5,975 nucleotides of DNA from Caldifarciminota bacterium. Its GTDB lineage: Bacteria > Hydrothermota > Hydrothermia > B15-G9. The stretch is from assembly GCA_027064565.1 (NCBI GenBank), contig JAMOPK010000379.1, positions 1-5,975 on the forward strand. Direction: 5' to 3'. Below the pieces are notes generated by a model that ran no database searches, had not been told where the DNA came from, and saw only the letters and a program-made list of their open reading frames with translations. The position numbers and the translations under genes are program-made. This document shows, piece after piece, positions 1 through 5,975 of the stretch (position 1 is its first letter; each line of letters starts with the position of its first letter).

Positions 1-884
1 GATGCCCTGAACCACCTGTCGCGGAGGACATGCGTCAGGACCAGCATCCTAAAGGGGTCAGACGGCGGGGTTGGACGCTCAACGGTCATGGGGGCGGATT
101 TTCGGCGTGCAGGCCGGCGCCCACCGTCCACCTCGACACTCCCGGAAATCGAACGGTAGAAAATCGCCGAGACAGCAAAAAGAACCGCCACCACTCCGAG
201 GCAGTAGAAACAGGCCGACAGGATTTTCCCCTCAACAACGCATTTCGACAGCACGTTGAAAGGCGAATACCTGAAGATTCCGGGCCTTCCGTGAGGCGAG
301 GCAATGAACGAGGACAGCTTTTCGGAAAACAGTATCCAAAGTCCGATGCCGACGCTCAGGAGCAACTGGCTGTATTCAACGGCTTTCTCAAGCCTGACTT
401 TTGATTTCGCCATCAGCGACAGGATAACGAGAACCACGGATAGGGACAAAAGGCCAGTGGAATACGCCGAAACGAAGGCTGTAAACCCGTTCCGCCCGAA
501 CGGAAGGCTGTATCCAATGGCTATGAGGACGGAAATTGCCCCTCCGAGAATCCATATCAGGGCGGTTTTCGCCTTGAACCACGTATCAACTGGGACCGGC
601 TGCGCGAGGACGAATTCAAGCTCCTGACGGCTGTCCATGAGAGGACCTATCTCCATCGTGAAGTAGAAAAGCAGATAGAAAAACAGCAGCGTCAGGGTGA
701 CGTTGACGGGAAATTGGGACGGGAGCACATCGACGTTTGACATTTTGCCGAAAGAGAATCCGATAAAGACCAGAAGCGCCACCATGATCAGCTGGCGATA
801 ACTGCGTCCCGACCGGCTGCCTCGAATGAGCTTTTTAAGCTGGATGGAGAGGAATATGCGCCAGATAGAGGTTTCCATTTTCAT
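1..884 (-). CDS. Probable ABC-2-type exporter permease, C-terminus cut by window edge
   Basis: I translated this frame by hand: it is open for 294 codons from the ATG at 884 to the left edge with no stop, so the C-terminal part is missing. It shows six hydrophobic segments at about residues 32-46, 60-77, 107-124, 136-158, 171-186 and 221-243, then a hydrophilic stretch (245-277) and a new amphipathic segment (279-294). The segment at 88-106, with ELEFVLAQPVPVDTWFKAK, resembles the cytoplasmic 'LxxLPVs...aK' segment seen between early helices of ABC-2-type permeases; this is the main basis for the call. Such proteins form the membrane half of an ABC exporter with a separate ATPase, which is not visible here. 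The start lies one base after the ftsK stop, so co-transcription with ftsK is likely. A second in-frame ATG at 878 is an equally good start. The substrate is unknown, and an unrelated polytopic membrane protein cannot be excluded. Confidence 0.6.
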   Translation of the reverse strand, partial: MKMETSIWRIFLSIQLKKLIRGSRSGRSYRQLIMVALLVFIGFSFGKMSNVDVLPSQFPVNVTLTLLFFYLLFYFTMEIGPLMDSRQELEFVLAQPVPVDTWFKAKTALIWILGGAISVLIAIGYSLPFGRNGFTAFVSAYSTGLLSLSVVLVILSLMAKSKVRLEKAVEYSQLLLSVGIGLWILFSEKLSSFIASPHGRPGIFRYSPFNVLSKCVVEGKILSACFYCLGVVAVLFAVSAIFYRSISGSVEVDGGRRPARRKSAPMTVERPTPPSDPFRMLVLTHVLRDRWFRA

Positions 885-897
885 CTCACCCGCCTTT
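885..897 (-). promoter_or_regulatory. Ribosome-binding region for the permease gene, inside the end of ftsK
   Basis: On the minus strand, AAAGG (897-893) sits 8 bases before the ATG at 884, and GGTGA (890-886, which includes the ftsK stop TGA) sits 7 bases before the alternative ATG at 878. Either pairing is acceptable, so the start is undecided by two codons. The site's position within the last ftsK codons suggests translational coupling. Confidence 0.5.
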
Positions 898-3393
898 CAC
901 GAGCCTCAGGGCATCCTCAAGGGACATGATAACCCTTCTCGGTCGCGAACCTTCCTGAGGCGTGACTATGCCCAACTCCTCCATCTGATCGATGATGCGG
1001 GCGGCCCTTGCGAATCCAACCCTGAGCTTGCGCTGCAACATCGTTGCGGACACCTCACCCCGCGCGGTCGCAAGCCTGATGGCCTCTTTGATCAACGGGT
1101 CAAGTCCCTCGATGATGGGCACTTCGTGCTCGAGCTTCTCCTCGGCTTCCCGCATTTCCGGTATCTGCACGTAATAGCTCGCCCTGGTCATCTTCAGCCC
1201 GGCCTCCGCCCGCTCAACCGGCAGGCCGGTGACGTCGCAAAACATGGCGAGCACGGTCTGGAACCGCTCCGCGCTGCCGGGCTCATCGTCGCGCGTGAGG
1301 GCGGAAATCAGGCCGCTGTCAAGGACACCGTTCACAAAACGCCTAAGCCCGGGCACATCGCCAAATTCGCGGTTCAGGCGGTGCAAAAGATAGGATTCAG
1401 TGTAAATGCGGGCTATTTTCCGGGTCTCCTCCTCCGAGACAAAGGGGCCATGGAGTCGGATCGGCTCGGACGTGCCGGGCGGGATGAACAACATGTCGCC
1501 CATGCCCAGAAGCTTCTCCGCACCCATCTGGTCAAGGATCGTCCTCGAATCCACCTTCGACGGCACTTTGAAAGCGATCCTGACTGGGAAATTGGCCTTG
1601 ATGATGCCGGTTATGACGTCAACGGATGGCCTCTGTGTCGCAACGATGAGGTGGATGCCCACGGCCCTCGCCATCTGGGCAAGTCGGGCGAGCGGCTCCT
1701 CGATCTCCTTTCCAATGGTCAGTATCAGGTCGGCAAATTCGTCGATTATGATAACGATGTAGGGCAGAGGCTGGTCGCCGCGCGACGCGGCCGAGCGGTT
1801 GTGGCTCTCGATGTCCCTGACACCGTCTCTGGCGAAGTGCTTGTATCTCAGTTCCATCCACATGACCGCCTGCTTCAGGATGGAGCCGGCCAGTTTTCTG
1901 TCCTTGACCACCGGAAGGAGCAGATGCGGCACACCCTCGTAATACGAAAGCTCGATCCTTTTGGGGTCGATCAGCAGCATTCTGAGCTCGGACGGGCGCG
2001 CCCTGAACAGAAAGCTCGAAATTATCGTGTTTATGCTCACTGACTTACCTGATCCCGTAGCACCGGCGATCAAAAGGTGAGGCATCTTTGCAAGGTTGGT
2101 GTAAAACGGCTTGCCCGCTGTGTCCACGCCGAGTGCGAAAAACAGCTTATGATCGTGTTCACGAAACTCTTTCCTTTCAACAAGTTCCCTGAGATAAACG
2201 ATGCGCCGTTTGCGGTTGGGCACCTCTATGCCTATCAGTCCCTTATCGGCCAGTGGAGCCACAATCCTGATCTTGTGCGTCTTCATCCGCAGGGCAAGGT
2301 CATCGGCAAGATTGATTATCCTCGAAAGTTTGATGCCCGGTGCCGGCTCATATTCGTATCTTGTGACCACCGGGCCGGGATAATACCCAACAACCTTTCC
2401 CCGCACCCCGAATTCCGCAAGTTTTTCCTCGATCAAACGGGCATTTTTGCGGAGTTCCGACTCATCTATCTCAAATTTGCTGTCTCCTTTGCTTAATACG
2501 GACACAAGCTGGTTAAACGGCACGGTTATCGACTCAAGGATGGACGTCTGGGTGGATTGAACCGTGGTGACGGCTTTAGAAATCCCCTTTTCCAGTTCCG
2601 AGATGTCCAGCTCCTTTTTGCCATCGACATCGAAGATCACGACTTTGCCGTCATCGGACGGAGCAACCGCTTCGGGAGCCGGTTCAGGCTCAACCTTTGA
2701 TTCTTCGGCTGAATTGTCATTTTCTGCGGACGTCTCGGTTTTACGCTTGAAGTTGATTTTTCCAAAAAGCGTTGAGAAAGCGTGCCCAACCGATTTAAAA
2801 AACTTGCTCAGGCCGGAACCCACTGATGGAGTTTTGATTTTTGGCGGCTTCAGATCCACATTAAGCCCCCACTTCAGCAGGAAAAGCGACACGACGAGGC
2901 TTATCAGAAACACGCCGGCCCGTCCGATGGACGGGATCAGGGAAATGACAAACTCGGCGAAACTGCCGGCGGGAACGGCTGAGGGCAGGAAAATCGCAAA
3001 AATGGCGGCCGTGAGGGTGAAGGACAGGAGGTTGATCCAAATCGCTTTTTTCAACAGCCTGCCCTTGAGGCCACCAAAAAGCGCCGAGTAACTCAACCAA
3101 GAGAAAACAGCAGCGGTGATGAGCGCCGGCAACCACCAGTAGTAGCGCACCATGATTTCGGAAAGCCTCATACCGAGCTTTCCTGCAAGGTTGACGTTGA
3201 TGATTTTGCCTATCAGTCCGAGCAAGAGAAATGTGAAAAAGGAAGCCATGATGAGGTAAGCCATCCTGACCGCCCATTCCCGATTTCGGCTGCTTTTGCG
3301 TTTTCTACCTTTGCGAGCGGTCTGAAGGGACATGAGTGCCATAACGGCGAACAGCAACAGGTTTATCGCAATGGGGATAAGGCCTCTCAACAT
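886..3393 (-). CDS. ftsK: DNA translocase FtsK/SpoIIIE family
   Basis: ATP-driven double-stranded DNA pump anchored in the membrane, which clears and aligns chromosome ends at the division site. Length is 835 residues. Residues 1-175 are membrane-embedded, with five hydrophobic segments at about 5-21, 44-64, 87-106, 117-136 and 158-174. A short charged linker follows (about 180-250, rich in E, P and K). The alpha domain (about 305-430) carries PGPVVTRYEYEPAPGIKLSRI and NLADDLAL. The RecA-like beta motor has Walker A GATGSGKS (444-451), Walker B IVIIIDEFADL (D551, E552), and RLAQMARAVGIHLIVATQRP followed by KVDSRTILDQMGAEKLLG. The C-terminal winged-helix gamma domain spans about 764-828. Odd points: about 70 more residues between motor and gamma than in E. 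coli FtsK, and alanine (A795) where the DNA-reading asparagine is usual. The start at 3393 keeps the first membrane helix; its ribosome site (AAGAG, 4 bases away) is weak. A terminator separates the gene from the upstream unit. Confidence 0.97.
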   Translation of the reverse strand: MLRGLIPIAINLLLFAVMALMSLQTARKGRKRKSSRNREWAVRMAYLIMASFFTFLLLGLIGKIINVNLAGKLGMRLSEIMVRYYWWLPALITAAVFSWLSYSALFGGLKGRLLKKAIWINLLSFTLTAAIFAIFLPSAVPAGSFAEFVISLIPSIGRAGVFLISLVVSLFLLKWGLNVDLKPPKIKTPSVGSGLSKFFKSVGHAFSTLFGKINFKRKTETSAENDNSAEESKVEPEPAPEAVAPSDDGKVVIFDVDGKKELDISELEKGISKAVTTVQSTQTSILESITVPFNQLVSVLSKGDSKFEIDESELRKNARLIEEKLAEFGVRGKVVGYYPGPVVTRYEYEPAPGIKLSRIINLADDLALRMKTHKIRIVAPLADKGLIGIEVPNRKRRIVYLRELVERKEFREHDHKLFFALGVDTAGKPFYTNLAKMPHLLIAGATGSGKSVSINTIISSFLFRARPSELRMLLIDPKRIELSYYEGVPHLLLPVVKDRKLAGSILKQAVMWMELRYKHFARDGVRDIESHNRSAASRGDQPLPYIVIIIDEFADLILTIGKEIEEPLARLAQMARAVGIHLIVATQRPSVDVITGIIKANFPVRIAFKVPSKVDSRTILDQMGAEKLLGMGDMLFIPPGTSEPIRLHGPFVSEEETRKIARIYTESYLLHRLNREFGDVPGLRRFVNGVLDSGLISALTRDDEPGSAERFQTVLAMFCDVTGLPVERAEAGLKMTRASYYVQIPEMREAEEKLEHEVPIIEGLDPLIKEAIRLATARGEVSATMLQRKLRVGFARAARIIDQMEELGIVTPQEGSRPRRVIMSLEDALRLVKGG

Positions 3394-3402
3394 AACGCTC
3401 TT

Positions 3403-3430
3403 ATTTTATGGCAGTTTGTCGGTATAACAA
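3403..3430 (-). promoter_or_regulatory. Possible sigma70-type promoter for ftsK
   Basis: On the minus strand TTGTTA (3430-3425, four of six matches to the -35 consensus) and TAAAAT (3408-3403, five of six matches to the -10 consensus) are separated by 16 bases. The -35 box overlaps the T-tract of the preceding terminator. Transcription would begin only a few bases before the ATG at 3393, giving an essentially leaderless message. This would fit the weak Shine-Dalgarno there, but the match may be chance in an AT-rich gap, or ftsK may rely on read-through. Confidence 0.25.
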
Positions 3431-3454
3431 AAACGGCCCGGGATCACCGGGCCG
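3426..3454 (-). terminator. Rho-independent terminator after the protease gene
   Basis: On the minus strand there is a perfect 8-base-pair, all-GC stem CGGCCCGG/CCGGGCCG (3454-3434) with the 5-base loop TGATC, followed by TTTTTGTT (3433-3426). It begins 28 bases after the protease stop codon and about 40 bases before the ftsK start, so it should end the upstream operon. There is no T-run on the plus-strand side, so it is one-directional. Confidence 0.92.
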
Positions 3455-3482
3455 CATCAGGTGTCCTGTTTATTCCAGACTT

Positions 3483-4325
3483 TCAGGCCTTGTGATTCGC
3501 CGATTTGTAGGGTGCAGGGATAAACTCGACACCGGGACGGATCTGATTGGTCTGCGGATACATAGACATGAGCTTATAGACTTCATCCGGCACACCGGTT
3601 TTCACTGGAAGGCCCAGCTCCTTTGCGTGCTTGAACGTTATCGGATAATCATGCGTCCATCTGCCTTCGGAGAGTATTCGGGCGATCTCACGTGCCTTCT
3701 TTTCCTCCATCTTGCCCTCAAGCAGTTTGTAAACCATATCCTCGACCTGTTTGATGGCCTTTGCAGCGACATCCGCCTGAATCAGGGTCTGGTCTTCGAC
3801 CTCGCTGGCACCTTTCTGCTCTACGACCTTGAGAATAGAAGCGGCGGGCACAGTTGCATTGCCCAGCCCCAACTGTGGATCAACAGGACCAAGGACGGCG
3901 TGAGGATCCATGACGATTTCGTCGGCCGCAAGTGCGATCAGGGTGCCACCGCTCATAGCGTAGTGCGGGACGATCACGGTTGTCCTGGCCGGATGATCCT
4001 TGAGAGCAAAGGCGATCTGAGCCGCAGCTAAAACCAGTCCGCCGGGCGTGTGGATTATCAGGTCTATCGGCATATCCGGAGGCGTCATCCTGATGGCTCT
4101 AAGCACATCTTCGGAGTCCTCGATGTCGATGTATTTGAAGATCGGAAGTCCGAACCACCCGATCTTTTCCTGACGATGGATCAGGGTGATCACACGGCTC
4201 TTGCGCTTCTCCTCGATCTTCTTTATCAGGTTCAGTCTGGCCAGAATCAGATTTTTATGTTGAAGCTGCGGCCAAAAGATCATCAAAAGGAGCAACAACC
4301 AGAAAATCCAATCTCCTCCGGTCAT
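3483..4325 (-). CDS. Membrane-anchored ClpP-fold serine protease, SDH_sah family
   Basis: Predicted membrane-bound peptidase of the ClpP/crotonase-like fold, related to SppA and to the SDH_sah ('serine dehydrogenase proteinase') family; its natural substrate is unknown. The 280-residue protein starts with one hydrophobic helix (about 6-19), followed by a strongly basic stretch (24-44), which by the positive-inside rule suggests a cytoplasmic catalytic domain. Visible family motifs are IIHTPGG (90-96, oxyanion-hole region), YAMSGGT (122-128) with probable nucleophile S125, LAADEIVMDPHAVLGPVDPQ (131-151) and RWTHDYPIT (222-230). I cannot assign the general base (His or Lys) from sequence alone. 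The ATG at 4325 overlaps the upstream stop by 4 bases and has an excellent ribosome site. Coupling to the DUF505-like gene suggests that the two proteins work together. A strong terminator follows. Confidence 0.92.
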   Translation of the reverse strand: MTGGDWIFWLLLLLMIFWPQLQHKNLILARLNLIKKIEEKRKSRVITLIHRQEKIGWFGLPIFKYIDIEDSEDVLRAIRMTPPDMPIDLIIHTPGGLVLAAAQIAFALKDHPARTTVIVPHYAMSGGTLIALAADEIVMDPHAVLGPVDPQLGLGNATVPAASILKVVEQKGASEVEDQTLIQADVAAKAIKQVEDMVYKLLEGKMEEKKAREIARILSEGRWTHDYPITFKHAKELGLPVKTGVPDEVYKLMSMYPQTNQIRPGVEFIPAPYKSANHKA

Positions 4326-5971
4326 TCCTTCTCCTCCATGTATTCAAAAGTCATTCTTTTCTGGGATTTCATAAGGTCGAGGGCCTCAAGCAGGAGCAGC
4401 CCTGCCTCGTTTATCCTGTTTTTGCCAACAAATTTCGCCTTTTGGGCAAGTAGGAGTTCCTCGCGAAGAGTCTCGCTGTCGAGTCCGGTAAGCTTCTCCG
4501 CCTTTTTCCATTGCTCGGCCGTCAACCTGATTTTGCGCTCTTTCTCATAAAGCGTTCCAACCTGCCTCAAGGCATCCAGTAACCTCACAAGCAACGGGTT
4601 GATCGGATTGGCAAAGCTTGTTGGCACACCGGCAAGTGCCCGTTTGAGCAACCTGCCAGCATCCGTGAGGATCACGGCGCCGACCGGGAGTATCTCGATC
4701 ACCTCACGTGCATCCAGTTTCTCGATGGCCACCATAATGTCTTTATGCTCCTTCTCAGGGAACTGAGAGAGAATATCCTCGATGAACATTCCACGGGTGA
4801 GCGGCAGTTTCGACAGGACTTTGTTTTCGATGCCGGTGATGTGGGGTTTTTTGTCGATGGATTCGGCGATGTCGGCATACATCATCCCGGATTTTGTCGG
4901 GGCGCCCGTTCCGATCAGGCCCTCTTCTCTGCCTCTTTTGACCCAATCGATGCCCGGTGCCGAATACTCGCGCCTCGTCAGCGTGATTGCAGAGACAGCG
5001 GCAGCGGAAATCGGACGTTCCCTAAGGTTCTGATCCTCGAGGACACGCTTACCGTAGTCGGTAAGGTAGTAAATCAGTGTCCCGGGCTTTTTCTCGAACT
5101 CCTCAGCGTGGATCAGGTGGAACGCCTCAAGCGTGTAAAGTGCGGTCGTTATATCGTATTCGCGATAAGGCCAGTTTTCCTCCATGTATTTCCTGATCTG
5201 CTTCCTGTCAGGGTAAATCTCGGGATTGAGTTCGTGTTTTTTCCATAGCTCATCGATGGTCTTGATGATGTGCACTTCTTCGGAAGTGATTTGAACGGAG
5301 GGCGATAGTGTTATCGGCCCTTCGCGATAGATGAGATAAGCATCGTAAAGCGCTCTGCCGGCGGGCAGTAGCTTACCTTCACCGTTGATGTAGGCAAGTT
5401 CCATCAGGAGAACGCGCATCTCCTGAGGCACTTCATGAGGCCGTCTGACCACCATTGCGACGGCATCGAGGATGTCTGCGGAGACAACTACCTCATGCAC
5501 AGGTGCGCCGAGCCGAATGGCCTGTCTTACCTTCTGACCAAGCCCAGTCAGGGCGAACACATCGGACCGGGGCACCGAGAATGCTATCAGCCGCTGTGCC
5601 TCAAGTTCAAGGAGGTGATGCTTGCCGACCGGGAGGATTTTGGTCTCTGCCGGCCCGGGCGGCATCTTCTTGACGTATTCTGCAAGCTCTTTCGTCACCG
5701 TGACATAAGGATGAGAAAGGCGGTAAAGTTCGACGATCTGCTCGGCGATTGGCGTCAAATGACCATCCTTTGCAAATCCTCTCCTTTCAAGTCGTTCAGC
5801 AACTTCGCCGCGAACCTGACCCTGACATTTCAAAGCGCCATCGATCATGGCGATGACTTCCGAACCCACCCAGCGGAAGGACTCATCCCATTCCGACGGA
5901 TGGGACACCAGGCCGGAATTCACGGCTTCGTTCAGGGCCTCGATTATCAAACTGCCCGTGTAAGTTGGCAC
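4322..5971 (-). CDS. DUF505-like protein of unknown function with repeated winged-helix-like modules
   Basis: At least 549 residues, soluble: I see no signal peptide and no membrane segment. My impression is that it belongs to the uncharacterised prokaryotic family DUF505; this is recognition from memory, not a search result. The chain repeatedly shows helix-rich stretches ending in a short 'LT..G..L...L' element: LTPIAEQIVELY (72-83), LTGLGQKVRQAI (141-152), LLPAGRALYDAYL (201-213), LTDYGKRVL (303-311), a weaker PTKSGMMYADI (358-368), LTDAGRLLKRAL (435-446) and INEAGLLLLEAL (520-531). This is typical of stacked winged-helix domains, which may bind DNA or act as protein-protein scaffolds. The start shown is a GTG, the most upstream start codon visible in this frame. 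The frame stays open to the window edge, so the real start may lie outside. Translation is coupled to the protease gene by a 4-base overlap. Confidence 0.72.
   Translation of the reverse strand: MPTYTGSLIIEALNEAVNSGLVSHPSEWDESFRWVGSEVIAMIDGALKCQGQVRGEVAERLERRGFAKDGHLTPIAEQIVELYRLSHPYVTVTKELAEYVKKMPPGPAETKILPVGKHHLLELEAQRLIAFSVPRSDVFALTGLGQKVRQAIRLGAPVHEVVVSADILDAVAMVVRRPHEVPQEMRVLLMELAYINGEGKLLPAGRALYDAYLIYREGPITLSPSVQITSEEVHIIKTIDELWKKHELNPEIYPDRKQIRKYMEENWPYREYDITTALYTLEAFHLIHAEEFEKKPGTLIYYLTDYGKRVLEDQNLRERPISAAAVSAITLTRREYSAPGIDWVKRGREEGLIGTGAPTKSGMMYADIAESIDKKPHITGIENKVLSKLPLTRGMFIEDILSQFPEKEHKDIMVAIEKLDAREVIEILPVGAVILTDAGRLLKRALAGVPTSFANPINPLLVRLLDALRQVGTLYEKERKIRLTAEQWKKAEKLTGLDSETLREELLLAQKAKFVGKNRINEAGLLLLEALDLMKSQKRMTFEYMEEKE
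4326..4337 (-). promoter_or_regulatory. Consensus ribosome-binding site deciding the protease start
   Basis: On the minus strand GGAGG (4337-4333) lies 7 bases before the ATG at 4325, inside the last codons of the preceding gene. The following ATGA is both start and stop. This fixes the protease start and supports translational coupling. Confidence 0.85.
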
Positions 5972-5975
5972 ATAC

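Noticed and set aside
30..627. Several short plus-strand open frames at the left end
   Set aside because: The minus-strand frame through this region is continuously open and encodes a clean six-helix membrane protein, which explains the stretch better.
826..2043. Long plus-strand open frame of 405 codons opposite ftsK
   Set aside because: It lies wholly opposite the conserved FtsK motor and gamma domains; its translation is low in hydrophobic core pattern, rich in His, Arg and Gly, and matches no family I know. It is an antisense shadow.
3434..3454. Hairpin as an operator or recombination site such as dif next to ftsK
   Set aside because: The stem is all GC with a 5-base loop and an adjacent T-tract in the correct orientation, which is a standard intrinsic terminator; it lacks the AT-rich 28-base XerC/XerD layout of dif.
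3408..4031. Plus-strand open frame of 207 codons opposite the protease gene
   Set aside because: It overlaps the conserved catalytic region of the SDH_sah protease and the terminator hairpin; no ribosome site or recognisable domain was seen.
5969..5973. ATG at 5973-5971 as the start of the right-most gene
   Set aside because: This ATG is in a different frame from the 549-residue protein; the in-frame start visible is the GTG at 5971-5969.

Overview
This window is almost entirely coding (about 98%), and every gene I can support lies on the minus strand, so the biological reading direction runs from position 5975 down to 1. The organism is a bacterium: there is a full-length FtsK/SpoIIIE-type DNA translocase, Shine-Dalgarno sites and an intrinsic terminator. 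Base composition is moderate, roughly half G+C. The FtsK differs enough from well-known enterobacterial and Bacillus forms that I cannot name a phylum; a little-studied lineage is possible, but that is inference. I see no tRNA, rRNA, CRISPR array, insertion sequence or phage gene.

Reading from the right: a 549-residue soluble protein resembling the uncharacterised DUF505 family (4322-5971; its true start may lie outside the window) overlaps by 4 bases the gene for a membrane-anchored ClpP-fold protease of the SDH_sah family (3483-4325). This ATGA overlap, with a consensus ribosome-binding site inside the first gene, points to one transcription unit and coupled translation. A strong GC-rich terminator (3426-3454) closes the unit.

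After an 89-base gap, the only real intergenic stretch, comes ftsK (886-3393), whose product pumps DNA during chromosome segregation and division. One base after its stop codon starts a six-helix membrane protein (1-884) that looks like an ABC-2-type exporter permease. It runs off the left edge without a stop, so only its first 294 residues are visible.

The window therefore holds two operons: a paired repeat protein plus membrane protease of unknown physiological role, and ftsK plus a probable exporter permease. The points most worth a second look are the protease/DUF505-like pair and three oddities in FtsK: an apparent fifth N-terminal membrane helix, roughly 70 extra residues between the motor and gamma domains, and an altered KOPS-reading triad.
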